A stretch of 57,905 nt of DNA from Phenylobacterium sp. (GTDB lineage Bacteria; Pseudomonadota; Alphaproteobacteria; Caulobacterales; Caulobacteraceae). Made by a program: the position numbers and the translations under genes. The notes under the pieces are model-generated. The model was not told where the DNA came from. It saw only the letters and a list, made by a program, of their open reading frames with translations, and did no database searches. Location of the stretch: contig NZ_JAUYQL010000061.1 of NCBI RefSeq assembly GCF_030697305.1, positions 1 to 57,905 of the forward strand, given 5' to 3'. How positions within the stretch are numbered: position 1 is the first letter of the stretch; every line of letters begins with the position of its first letter. Below, in pieces: positions 45,230-53,538 of the stretch.

Positions 45230-46138
45230 ATGAATCCCCCGCCGGCGCTGGCCGCCGAACATCCCCAGGTCGCGCCTGCGGCCTTCGAGGTGCAGCGCGC
45301 CGCGCCCGCCGGCAAACCCCCGCCGACGCCGCTGGTCTACGCGTCGCCCCACTCCGGACGCTGCTATCCCCAGGACATGATGGCCGCCGCCGCGCTGGAC
45401 GCGCTCGCGATCCGCCGTTCGGAAGATGCGTTCGTCGACGCCCTGGTCGCAGAGACGCCGGCGCTGGGCGCGGCGGTGATCGCGGCCAAGCTCGCCAGGG
45501 CCTATATCGACGTCAACCGCGAGCCGTTCGAGCTGGACGCCACCATGTTCGCCGACGAGCTGCCGGAATTCGCTCGTGCGCGCACCGCCCGCGTCGCCGC
45601 GGGCCTGGGCGCGATCGCCCGCGTGGTTTCGGAAGGCCAAGAGATCTATGCGCGCAAATTGACCTTCGCCGAGGCCAGCCGCCGCATTGAAACGACCCAC
45701 CGCCCCTATCACGCCGCGCTGAGCGGCCTGCTGGCGGAGGCCCAGGCCGAGCATGGCTTCGCGATCCTGGTGGACTGGCATTCGATGCCGGCCGCCGCGG
45801 CGAGGTCCCCTGGCGGAGGGCGGCCCAGCGACATGGTTTTGGGAGACCGCTTCGGCGCCGCCTGCTCGCACCTTTTGCCCGCGCGGGTCGAGCGCGAGCT
45901 GCAGGATCTGGGCTACCGGGTGGCGCGCAACACGCCCTACGCCGGAGGCTACACCACCGAACATTACGGCCGCCCCGCCGGCCGCGTGCATGCGCTGCAG
46001 ATCGAGATCAATCGCGCGCTTTACCTCGACGAGGCGAACCTCGCGCAGACCGCCGATTTCAGCCGCCTGAAGGGCCATCTGGAGCGGCTGACCCAGCGGC
46101 TGGCGCTCGCCGACTGGAGCGCGTTGCGCGCCATCTGA
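45230..46138 (+). CDS. N-formylglutamate amidohydrolase
   Basis: The 302-residue protein has the FGase signature blocks LVYASPHSGRCYP, ARAYIDVNREPFELD, ILVDWHSMP and GGYTTEHYGRPAGRVHALQIEINRALY (in pieces GGYTTEHYG and LQIEINRALY). It hydrolyses N-formyl-L-glutamate, the end of one histidine-degradation route. It is divergent from cpdR by 115 nt. No hut genes lie nearby. Confidence 0.93.
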   Translation: MNPPPALAAEHPQVAPAAFEVQRAAPAGKPPPTPLVYASPHSGRCYPQDMMAAAALDALAIRRSEDAFVDALVAETPALGAAVIAAKLARAYIDVNREPFELDATMFADELPEFARARTARVAAGLGAIARVVSEGQEIYARKLTFAEASRRIETTHRPYHAALSGLLAEAQAEHGFAILVDWHSMPAAAARSPGGGRPSDMVLGDRFGAACSHLLPARVERELQDLGYRVARNTPYAGGYTTEHYGRPAGRVHALQIEINRALYLDEANLAQTADFSRLKGHLERLTQRLALADWSALRAI

Positions 46139-46170
46139 GCCGCTGGACGGCCCGCGCTACCCTGCAGACC

Positions 46171-46198
46171 AAAAAAAAGCCGCGCCCGAAGGCGCGGC
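46171..46198 (-). terminator. Rho-independent terminator of the sRNA
   Basis: GCCGCGCC-TTCG-GGCGCGGC (8-bp stem, stable UUCG-type loop on the minus strand) is followed by eight T residues (46178-46171). The orientation ends minus-strand transcription only; the plus-strand gene before it lacks a U-tract here. Confidence 0.92.
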
Positions 46199-46253
46199 AG
46201 TTCATTAGGGAGGAAACGCCCAGGAAGGGCAGAGACGTCAGGGACGCCTCACA
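46171..46253 (-). ncRNA. Small RNA resembling the suhB / MmgR (alpha-r8) family
   Basis: On the minus strand a sigma-70-like promoter is followed by an ~83-nt transcript with three hairpins. The first is GAGGCGUC-CCU-GACGUCUC (46250-46232) and the second GCCC-UUCCU-GGGC (46230-46218). Next comes single-stranded UUUCCUCCCU (46216-46207), and last a terminator hairpin with eight U residues. From memory, UUUCCUCCCU between hairpins is the ultraconserved motif of the suhB/MmgR sRNA, an Hfq-dependent regulator that limits polyhydroxybutyrate in Sinorhizobium. The C-rich motif is an anti-Shine-Dalgarno. No coding frame fits the transcript. Confidence 0.78.
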
Positions 46254-46259
46254 AGCTCA

Positions 46260-46288
46260 TTTATAGAGTGCGCTGCACAAAACACCAA
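46260..46288 (-). promoter_or_regulatory. Housekeeping promoter of the sRNA
   Basis: TTGGTG (46288-46283) and TATAAA (46265-46260) on the minus strand are 17 nt apart, close to the sigma-70 ideal. The start site would be about 46253. The other 240 nt of the gap before typA shows no gene; a 30-codon frame there has no start signal. Confidence 0.75.
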
Positions 46289-46526
46289 GAGAAATTCTGA
46301 GAGCAACCTCACTTTTCGCGCCTGAATCATCGTTTTTGGTTCATTTTCAAATCGTTGGGGGTTATAGCGACGCGGCGCCGCGTGCTGCGCCGCACAATTC
46401 ATGGCCTCGGAACCCGGCGACTCGCCTTCATCATGAGTCGCCATGACCCCTGGCGAACCGCACTCGCGTCGCCTACAAGCCGCCCCTCCCGACCCCTTGA
46501 AGTCGCCCCCCTTCCGAAGTCGCACC

Positions 46527-48359
46527 ATGTCGCTCCGCAACATCGCTATCATCGCCCACGTCGACCACGGCAAAACCACGCTCGTCGACCAACTGCTCGC
46601 CCAGTCGGGTCTGTTCCGCGCCAATGAGGCGACCGTCGAACGGGCCATGGACTCCAACGACCAGGAGCGCGAGCGCGGCATCACCATCCTCGCCAAGGCG
46701 ACCTCAGTGCTTTGGAAGGGCGCGACCGGCGAGACCCGGATCAACATCATCGACACCCCCGGCCACGCCGACTTCGGCGGCGAGGTGGAACGCATCCTGG
46801 GAATGGTCGACGGCTGCCTGCTGCTGGTCGACGCCGAGGAAGGCGTCATGCCTCAGACCAAGTTCGTGCTCGGCAAGGCGCTGAAGCTGGGCCTGCGCCC
46901 GATCGTGGTGCTGAACAAGGTCGACCGGCCGCACGCCGATCCCGACCGCGTGGTCAACGACGTCTTCGACCTGTTCGCCAACATCGGCGCCACCGACGAC
47001 CAACTGGATTTCCCCCACCTCTACGCCAGCGGCAAGCAGGGCTGGGCAGTCGCCGCCATGGGCGACGAACAGAAGGACCTGTCGGTGATCTTCGAGAAGA
47101 TCGTCGAGCACGTGCCGGCCCCCAAGGCCGAGGCTCTGGTCGATGCGCCCTTCCAACTGCTGTCGGTGTTGATCGAGAGCGACCCGTTCCTGGGCCGGCT
47201 GCTGACCGGACGCGTCGAGTCGGGCCGCGCGACGCCCGGCCTGGCGATCAAGGCCATGGGCCCTGACGGCGTTGAAATCGAACGAGGCCGGATCACCAAG
47301 ATCCTCGCTTTCCGCGGCCTGCGCCGCCAGCCGGTGGAAGTGGCCGAAGCCGGCGACATCGTCGCCATCGCCGGCCTGTCGAAGGCCACCGTCGCCGACA
47401 CCCTGGCCGCACCGGAGGTCACCGAAGCCCTGCCGGCTCAGCCGATCGATCCGCCAACCATCGCCATCACCGTATCGGTCAACGACAGCCCGCTGGCCGG
47501 GCGCGACGGCGACAAGGTGCAGAGCCGGGTGATCCGCGAACGCCTGTTGCGCGAAGCCGAGTCGAACGTCGCCGTGCGCGTCGCCGAGACCGCGGAAAAG
47601 GACGCCTATGAAGTTTCCGGCCGCGGCGAACTGCAGCTCGGCGTGCTGATCGAGACCATGCGCCGCGAAGGCTTCGAAGTGTCGATCAGCCGACCGCGGG
47701 TGGTGTTCCAGACCGACCCGGACACCGGCGCGCGGCTGGAGCCGATCGAGGACGTGGTCATCGACGTCGACGACGACTACTCCGGCGTGGTCATCGAGAA
47801 GCTGTCGGCCCGCAAGGCCGAGTTGAAGGACATGGGGCCGTCCGGCGCGGGCAAGACCCGTTTGTCGTTCCAGTCGCCGTCGCGGTCGCTGATCGGCTAC
47901 CAGGGCGAATTTCTCACCGACACCCGTGGATCCGGCGTGCTGAATCGGGTGTTTTCCCACTACGAGCCGTACAAGGGCGCTATTGAAGGCCGCCGCAACG
48001 GCGTGCTGGTGTCGAACTCCGATGGGGAGACAGCGTCCTATGCGCTGTGGAACCTGGAAGAGCGCGGTACGATGTTCGTGGGCGGCGGCGAGAAGGCCTA
48101 CCAGGGCATGATCATCGGCGAGAATTCCCGGCCCGACGACCTCGACGTCAATCCGATGAAGGCCAAGCAGCTCACCAACGTGCGCGCTTCCGGCAAGGAC
48201 GAGGCGATCCGCCTCACTCCGCCGCGGCGTCTGACGCTCGAACAGGCCATCGCCTACATCGAGGAAGATGAACTGGTCGAGGTGACGCCGAAGGCGATCC
48301 GCCTGCGCAAGCAGGTGCTGAACCCGAGCTTCCGCAAGAAGCGCGTCCGCGAAGCCTAA
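46527..48359 (+). CDS. typA: Ribosome-associated GTPase TypA/BipA
   Basis: The 610-residue translational GTPase begins [22 protein letters not shown] (G1), with [13 protein letters not shown] (switch I), [14 protein letters not shown] (G3), NKVDR (G4) and a BipA-specific C-terminal domain ([17 protein letters not shown]). It binds ribosomes and is needed in stress and cold. ATG 46527 gives the standard N-terminus; the frame opens earlier at 46443. Confidence 0.95.
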   Translation: MSLRNIAIIAHVDHGKTTLVDQLLAQSGLFRANEATVERAMDSNDQERERGITILAKATSVLWKGATGETRINIIDTPGHADFGGEVERILGMVDGCLLLVDAEEGVMPQTKFVLGKALKLGLRPIVVLNKVDRPHADPDRVVNDVFDLFANIGATDDQLDFPHLYASGKQGWAVAAMGDEQKDLSVIFEKIVEHVPAPKAEALVDAPFQLLSVLIESDPFLGRLLTGRVESGRATPGLAIKAMGPDGVEIERGRITKILAFRGLRRQPVEVAEAGDIVAIAGLSKATVADTLAAPEVTEALPAQPIDPPTIAITVSVNDSPLAGRDGDKVQSRVIRERLLREAESNVAVRVAETAEKDAYEVSGRGELQLGVLIETMRREGFEVSISRPRVVFQTDPDTGARLEPIEDVVIDVDDDYSGVVIEKLSARKAELKDMGPSGAGKTRLSFQSPSRSLIGYQGEFLTDTRGSGVLNRVFSHYEPYKGAIEGRRNGVLVSNSDGETASYALWNLEERGTMFVGGGEKAYQGMIIGENSRPDDLDVNPMKAKQLTNVRASGKDEAIRLTPPRRLTLEQAIAYIEEDELVEVTPKAIRLRKQVLNPSFRKKRVREA

Positions 48360-48396
48360 GGGTCCGGGAAGCCTAGCGACATGAAGGTCTGACGCG

Positions 48397-49710
48397 GTGG
48401 ACGAAGGCGAAGTCGAGGGCCTGCGCGGGCGCGATCGCCAGGCCGCCCGCGAGCGCGCCTTCCGCCTGCTCGCCGCCACCGTCGCTGCATTGTTCGGCGC
48501 CTTCGCGATCCTGGGCGGGCTGCTGGTCTGGTACGACAACGCCACAGGCATGGTGCTGCACACCCGCGAGGTGCGCGAAGGCATCAGCGACGTCCACCAG
48601 GCGTTGAGTGAAGCCGAGGCGGCGCACCGCCTGTATCTGCTGACCCGGACGCCCGTCGCACTCGGTCAACTGAACGATGCTGACCAGCGTGCGCGCCGCC
48701 GCGTCACCGAAGTCGAATTCCTGACCCGCGACAATCCCTCCCAACAACGCGGCGCACAGGCGCTGAGCGACCTGACGCGCCAACGGCTGGCGTTGTTGGA
48801 ACGCGGCGTCGGCCTGGCCCATGAAGGCCGAGGCGAAGATGCGCTGGCGCTTGTGCGAAGCGGCCAGGGGACTGCGGTGATGCGCGCCGTGCGCGAGCAG
48901 ATCGCCGTGCTCGACGGTGTCGAGGCCCACCTGGAGGCTGAGCGCCGGGCGCGGGCGGCGACGCTGCGACTGGTCGGCGCGCTGGCGCTGCTGGTGTTCG
49001 CCGTGGCCCTGGGTTGGCTGTTCATCAAGGCGCTGCGTGACATCAACGTCGATCGCGAGGTCGAGGCGGAAACCGCTGAGCGGCTGCGCGGGCTGTTGCA
49101 GCAGCGCACCCTCCTGCTCGCCGAAGTGAACCACCGGGTGAAGAACTCGCTGCAGCAGATCGCCAGCGTCGTCCGCATGCAGTCGCGTACGACGGACGAT
49201 CCGGTCGTCGCCTCGGCGCTGGACAAGACCCTGGGCCGCATCGTCGCGGTGGGACGTGTGCACGAACAGATCTACGGCAACGCCGGGAAGGTCGGCGACT
49301 TCGACGCCGGCAGCTACGCCGCCGGCCTGGCGCGCGAACTGGTCGACTCCATGGGACGCGAGGATATAACCCTGGAAACCGACGTCGAGCCGCTGGTGCT
49401 GGACATGGCCCAGGCCGCGCCTTTGGCTTTGATCATGAACGAACTTATCACCAACGCCCTGAAATACGGCTGCCCGCCGGATCGTCCGTGCAGGTTGCGT
49501 ATTAGTTTGCGAACCGTGGGCGACCATCACCGGTTGAGCATATCGGATGAGGGCGACGGTGTTCCGGCGGGGTTCTCCATGGCTTCCAAGACGAGTCTGG
49601 GCATGAGGGTGGTGGACGCGCTGTCCCGCCAGCTTGGCGGCAGCTTGAGCGTGGAAAACAATGCCGTCGGCGCCACGTTCCTGGTCGAGTTCCCCAGGAG
49701 CGTCGCCTGA
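48397..49710 (+). CDS. Sensor histidine kinase (CHASE3-like, HisKA_2/HWE type)
   Basis: The 437-residue protein has a membrane helix (about 26-46), a periplasmic helical region of about 140 residues with the CHASE3 pattern (SDVHQALSEAEAAHRLYLLT), a second helix (189-211) and a HisKA_2 domain with LLAEVNHRVKNSLQQI (phospho-acceptor His246). The catalytic domain contains LIMNELITNALKYG and SDEGDGVP. It probably phosphorylates the single-domain regulator that follows (1 nt gap). Start is GTG 48397. Confidence 0.9.
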   Translation: MDEGEVEGLRGRDRQAARERAFRLLAATVAALFGAFAILGGLLVWYDNATGMVLHTREVREGISDVHQALSEAEAAHRLYLLTRTPVALGQLNDADQRARRRVTEVEFLTRDNPSQQRGAQALSDLTRQRLALLERGVGLAHEGRGEDALALVRSGQGTAVMRAVREQIAVLDGVEAHLEAERRARAATLRLVGALALLVFAVALGWLFIKALRDINVDREVEAETAERLRGLLQQRTLLLAEVNHRVKNSLQQIASVVRMQSRTTDDPVVASALDKTLGRIVAVGRVHEQIYGNAGKVGDFDAGSYAAGLARELVDSMGREDITLETDVEPLVLDMAQAAPLALIMNELITNALKYGCPPDRPCRLRISLRTVGDHHRLSISDEGDGVPAGFSMASKTSLGMRVVDALSRQLGGSLSVENNAVGATFLVEFPRSVA

Positions 49711-49711
49711 C

Positions 49712-50068
49712 ATGAGGATCCTGATCGTCGAGGACGACGCCCTCATCGCTCTCGATATCGCGTGGCTGCTGCAGGATCTCGGGCACGAAGTATGCGCCGA
49801 GGCCGCCGACGCCTTCACCGGCCTCGAGGCCGCCGAACAGACCAAACCCGACATGGCGGTGATCGACATCCGCTTGGCGCGCAACACAGACGGCGGCAAG
49901 CTCGCCCGCACGCTCTATTGCCGCCTGGGCGTGCGCTCGCTGTTCGTCAGCGGCAGCATCACCGAAGCCTTCCGCAAGGACATGGCCGCAATCGAGCCCC
50001 TCGGCTTCCTGGCCAAGCCGATTAGCCGCCGGCACCTGGACGAGGCCCTGCGCGGCGCGGCCGCCTGA
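49712..50068 (+). CDS. Single-domain response regulator
   Basis: The 118-residue receiver has MRILIVEDDALIALDIAWLL, phospho-acceptor Asp in MAVIDIRLA, and Lys in LAKPISRRHL; the usual Thr before it is Ser (FVSGSI). No output domain is present. ATG 49712 starts 1 nt after the kinase stop, so the pair is co-translated. It is an FixJ/CheY-like carrier for phosphorelay. The downstream aminotransferase starts 14 nt later but is unrelated in function. Confidence 0.9.
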   Translation: MRILIVEDDALIALDIAWLLQDLGHEVCAEAADAFTGLEAAEQTKPDMAVIDIRLARNTDGGKLARTLYCRLGVRSLFVSGSITEAFRKDMAAIEPLGFLAKPISRRHLDEALRGAAA

Positions 50069-50082
50069 TCCCTCGCTGCGCT

Positions 50083-51264
50083 TTGGGCCATCCCGTCTAC
50101 CGCGACATGCCGACCACCATCTTCGAGGAGATGTCGGGGCTGGCGCGCGCCCATGGGGCGGTGAATCTCGGCCAGGGCTTCCCTGACGATCCGGGGCCGC
50201 TGGGCGTACGCGCAAAGGCGGCCGAAGCGGTCCTAGACGGCTACAACCAGTATCCGCCGATGTCGGGGCTGCCGGAACTGCGCCAGGCGATCGCCGGTCA
50301 CTACGGCCGCCGCCAGGATCTGGACCTCGACTGGAGCACCGAAGTCACGGTGACGTCGGGGGCCACGGAGGCTCTGGCTTCTGCCTTCTTCGCCCTGATC
50401 CAGCCGGGCGACGAGGTGGTGGTGTTCCAACCCTTCTATGACGCCTACCTGCCGCTGATCCGTCGCGCTGGCGGCATCGTGCGCCTGGTGACCCTGCAGC
50501 CGCCGCACTGGCGACTGGACCGCGCGGCGCTGGAGGCCGCGATCGGGCCGAAGACGCGGCTGCTGGTGCTGAACAACCCCAACAATCCCGCGGGCGCCGT
50601 GTCGCCGGCCGAGGATCTGGCGCTGCTGGCCGAGGTCTGTATCGCCCACGACCTGATCGCCGTCTGCGACGAGGTTTGGGAGCAGGTGACCTTCGAAGGG
50701 CGCGGGCACCAGCCGCTGATGGCGCTGCCGGGCATGCGCGAGCGTACGGTGAAGATCGGTTCGGCGGGCAAGATGTTCGGGCTCACCGGTTGGAAGGTCG
50801 GCTTCCTATGCGCCACGCCGGCCCTGACCCAGGCGCTGGCCCGCGCCCACCAGTTCCTGACCTTCACCACCCCGCCCAACCTGCAGGTCGCCGTCGCCTG
50901 GGGGCTGAACGAGGACGCCGACTGGTTCACCGCCATGCCTGCCGACCTGCAGCGCTCGCGCGACCGCCTGGGGGCCAGCCTGAGCGCCGCCGGCTTCTCC
51001 GTGCTGGCCGCGCCGGCGACCTATTTTCTCATCGTCGACCTGGCGGCGTCAGGCGTGACGGAGGGCGACCGGGCCTTCTGCCTGCGCGCGGTGACCCAGG
51101 CCGGTGTCGCGGCGATCCCCGTTTCGGCCTTCTACGAGACGGATGCGCCCAGTCACCTCATACGCCTATGCTTCGCCAAGCAGGACGAAGTGCTGGACGA
51201 AGCTGTGCGGCGCCTCTCCCACGCCAGGGACCTCTCGCGCGCCGCCTTATCGGTCAGCACATGA
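50083..51264 (+). CDS. Class I/II PLP aminotransferase (YbdL/kynurenine aminotransferase-like)
   Basis: The 393-residue enzyme has AVNLGQGFPDDPGP, YNQYPPMSGLPELR, LVLNNPNNPAG, VCDEVWEQVTF and the PLP-lysine block KIGSAGKMFGLTGWKVGF. YbdL-type enzymes transaminate methionine and some aromatic amino acids. The start is uncertain: TTG 50083 keeps HPVYRDMPTTIFEEM, while ATG 50107 would begin at MPTTIFEE; neither has a strong Shine-Dalgarno. It ends overlapping the convergent SDR by 11 nt. Confidence 0.9.
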   Translation: MGHPVYRDMPTTIFEEMSGLARAHGAVNLGQGFPDDPGPLGVRAKAAEAVLDGYNQYPPMSGLPELRQAIAGHYGRRQDLDLDWSTEVTVTSGATEALASAFFALIQPGDEVVVFQPFYDAYLPLIRRAGGIVRLVTLQPPHWRLDRAALEAAIGPKTRLLVLNNPNNPAGAVSPAEDLALLAEVCIAHDLIAVCDEVWEQVTFEGRGHQPLMALPGMRERTVKIGSAGKMFGLTGWKVGFLCATPALTQALARAHQFLTFTTPPNLQVAVAWGLNEDADWFTAMPADLQRSRDRLGASLSAAGFSVLAAPATYFLIVDLAASGVTEGDRAFCLRAVTQAGVAAIPVSAFYETDAPSHLIRLCFAKQDEVLDEAVRRLSHARDLSRAALSVST

Positions 51265-52015
51265 CGCCGCCGTCGACCACCAGGGTCTGACCCGTCACCC
51301 AGGACCCTGAGCGCGCCGCCAGGAACACCGCGGCGCCGGCGATGTCGTCCGGCTCGCCGACCCGACCAAGTTGCGTTACGAAGCGGCTCTGCTGTTCAGG
51401 CTCGGGATTGTCCCACAGGGGCTTGGCGAAGTCGGTGCGCACCAGGCCGGGCGCGATGCAGTTGACCCGGATATTATGCGGTCCCAGCTCCTGGGCGAGG
51501 TTGCGGGCGAGCTGAATGTCTGCGGCCTTCGACAGGGAATAGGCGCCGATGTGGGCGCTGCCGCGCAGGCCCTCGATCGACGAGATGATGATCGCCACGC
51601 CGTCCTGGCGCGCCTTCATTTCCGGCGCGACCATCTGGATCAGCCAGTGGTTGGACACGACATTGTTGTCGAGCGTCTTGCGCAGCGCCTCGTCCGAAAT
51701 CTCGCTCATCGGGCCGTAGAAGACGTTGGAGGCGGCGTTGCAGACCACGATGTCGATCCTGCCGAACACACGACGCGTCTCGTCGACGAGATGCTGCAGG
51801 GCCTCCTTCGATGAGATGCTGGCCGGGATCGACGCCGCCGCGCCGGGATAGCGGGCGTTGATCGAGGCCGTGGCCTCTTCGCAGGCGTCGGCCTTGCGAG
51901 ACGAGATCACCACCTTGGCCCCGTGCTGGGCCATGCGTTCGGCGATCGCCAGGCCGATGCCGCGGGACGATCCGGTGATCACGGCCACCTTGCCGGTGAG
52001 GTCGAAAAGTTCCAT
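51254..52015 (-). CDS. Short-chain dehydrogenase/reductase (SDR family)
   Basis: The 253-residue oxidoreductase has the TGSSRGIGLA nucleotide-binding loop, NAAS, the catalytic Ser in IISSIEG, YSLSK with Tyr and Lys of the active site, and APGLVRTDF. It likely uses NAD(P)H on an alcohol or keto substrate; exact substrate unknown. Its last 11 nt overlap the aminotransferase 3' end. Confidence 0.92.
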   Translation of the reverse strand: MELFDLTGKVAVITGSSRGIGLAIAERMAQHGAKVVISSRKADACEEATASINARYPGAAASIPASISSKEALQHLVDETRRVFGRIDIVVCNAASNVFYGPMSEISDEALRKTLDNNVVSNHWLIQMVAPEMKARQDGVAIIISSIEGLRGSAHIGAYSLSKAADIQLARNLAQELGPHNIRVNCIAPGLVRTDFAKPLWDNPEPEQQSRFVTQLGRVGEPDDIAGAAVFLAARSGSWVTGQTLVVDGGVMC

Positions 52016-52060
52016 GCGCGAGCTCCTGCGGGCGATGCGCCGTTGTGCCCAAGGCGGCGG

Positions 52061-52789
52061 CTAGCTGCAACGCCGGTAGCGGCCGAAATCCAGATGCAGG
52101 TGATCGCGGTGAGCGGCGTTGTAGTCCGGGCTCAGCACCGCGCGGAACCAGCGGCAGGCCCCATCGCGCGCCGCGCGCAGGAATGCGCCATTCTTTGCCT
52201 CGTCTCGGAAATCACCCGACACCGTGAGCCGACGCCCTGAGGCCGTACGAAAGGCCGCAACATCCAGGGCGTTGGCCGTGGCGTGCTCGCTCGGCCGGCC
52301 CTGGCTGCGGCCGTAGACGTTGCGGCAGGCGTAGGTCCCATAGTGCTCGATGCGCGCCACCGGTTCGCCCAGCAGCGAGCGCGCCGCGGGCTGCACCGAA
52401 TGTCGGCTCCAGAAGACGTAGGCCAGGGCTTGCCGGCAGGTCATCACCGGTGCCGCCGGCGAAAGCGCGATCGCGCCGGACAGCAGGCGGACGGCGTCAT
52501 GCGTGCTGCAAAAGCCCTCGCTGCGTTCGGGTTCCTCCGAGAAGATGACCCCGCCCTCGCGCATCACCGCGCGGCAGGCGGCAGGATCGTCCGCCGCTCT
52601 TGTGAACTTCATGGTCGTGGCCAGACCCGGCGGGTCGGCCAGCCGCAGCGGCTTCCAAGGCAGGTCCTGCGGCGGAGCCCAGGCGTCGACCGCGAAGGCC
52701 AGCGCCATGCCGACGACCGCGAGGTCGAGCGCCGTGGACCAGACGCCGGCCAGGAAACGTGCGAACGGCGAGGCGGGCTTGAGGGGCAT
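52061..52789 (-). CDS. Extensin-like C-terminal domain protein
   Basis: The 242-residue protein has a membrane anchor or signal near the N-terminus (LAVVGMALAFAVDAWA). The bacterial extensin-like domain follows with YGTYACRNVYGR, SEHATANALDVAAF and the closing RDHLHLDFGRYRRC. Its His/Asp motif (H...D; HLHLD) resembles D-Ala-D-Ala carboxypeptidase-like zinc sites. It probably acts on the cell wall. It is divergent from the ClpP-like gene. Confidence 0.87.
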   Translation of the reverse strand: MPLKPASPFARFLAGVWSTALDLAVVGMALAFAVDAWAPPQDLPWKPLRLADPPGLATTMKFTRAADDPAACRAVMREGGVIFSEEPERSEGFCSTHDAVRLLSGAIALSPAAPVMTCRQALAYVFWSRHSVQPAARSLLGEPVARIEHYGTYACRNVYGRSQGRPSEHATANALDVAAFRTASGRRLTVSGDFRDEAKNGAFLRAARDGACRWFRAVLSPDYNAAHRDHLHLDFGRYRRCS

Positions 52790-52921
52790 GCAGACATCGG
52801 GAACGCCCAGGCGCGACGCGGGTTCGCACAGCTATCGCCCGATCCGTCCTCGCGCCCCCTTGCGGCGCGCCGCCGCCCGACGCAGGTTGCGCGCCGACTT
52901 GCGAACCAGGAGATGAGCCAC

Positions 52922-53536
52922 ATGCTGACCGGCCGGTTGGACGACGACGACGGCGACGAAGACGACAAGGCGCGCCTGCCGGACATGCCGATGACGTCCG
53001 GCCCGGTGCAGAACGCCCTGTTCAAGGGCCGCACGGTGCTGGTGTTCGGCGAGATCGACATGCGCCTGGCCGAGCGGGTGACCGCGCAGCTGCTGGCCAT
53101 GGCGGCCGACAGCGACAAGGACATCCGGATGCTGATCAACTCTCCCGGCGGGCACGTCGAGAGCGGCGACACCATCCACGACGTGATCCGCTTCTGCGGG
53201 CCACGGGTGAAGGTCATCGGCACCGGCTGGGTGGCCAGCGCCGGCGCGCACATCTTCCTGGGCGCGGAGAAGGAAAACAGGCTCTGCCTGCCGAACACCC
53301 GATTCCTGCTGCACCAGCCTGCAGGCGGCGTGCGCGGCCAGGCCTCCGACATCCAGATCGAGGCCGAGGAGATCGTGAAGATGCGTGACCGCGTCAATCA
53401 AATGATCGCCAAGGAGACGGGCCAGACCTTCGACAAGATCGTCAAGGACACCCAGCGGAACTTCTGGATGAGCGCCGAAGCGGCCGTCGAATACGGCGTG
53501 GTCTCGCGGATCATCCGGCGCATCGACGAGGCCTGA
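52922..53536 (+). CDS. ClpP-like serine protease with Asp-to-Asn catalytic change
   Basis: The 204-residue protein has the ClpP fold: MLINSPGGHVESGDTIHD, nucleophile Ser106 in GWVASAGA, His131 in LLHQPAGG, and KDTQRNFWMSAEAAVEYG. Aligning with E. coli ClpP (Ser97, His122, Asp171), the third residue falls on Asn180, so the triad is Ser-His-Asn, as in Listeria ClpP1. An acidic N-terminus (DDDDGDEDD) replaces the usual axial-loop sequence. AGGAG at 52908 gives 9 nt to ATG 52922 and none to ATG 52913. No clpX follows; the gene lies 2 nt before the glucosidase. Confidence 0.87.
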   Translation: MLTGRLDDDDGDEDDKARLPDMPMTSGPVQNALFKGRTVLVFGEIDMRLAERVTAQLLAMAADSDKDIRMLINSPGGHVESGDTIHDVIRFCGPRVKVIGTGWVASAGAHIFLGAEKENRLCLPNTRFLLHQPAGGVRGQASDIQIEAEEIVKMRDRVNQMIAKETGQTFDKIVKDTQRNFWMSAEAAVEYGVVSRIIRRIDEA

Positions 53537-53538
53537 CC

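Noticed and set aside
46171..46198. Terminator assigned to N-formylglutamate amidohydrolase
   Set aside because: The A-tract precedes and no T-tract follows the hairpin on the plus strand, so it works for minus-strand transcription only.
46254..46345. 30-codon frame [15 protein letters not shown]... on the minus strand across the sRNA promoter
   Set aside because: It overlaps the proposed -35 and -10 and would need an upstream promoter; no Shine-Dalgarno. The sRNA reading explains promoter and terminator better.
46704..48584. 626-codon open frame on the minus strand
   Set aside because: Antisense to typA; low-complexity Arg/His/Val composition with no start signal.
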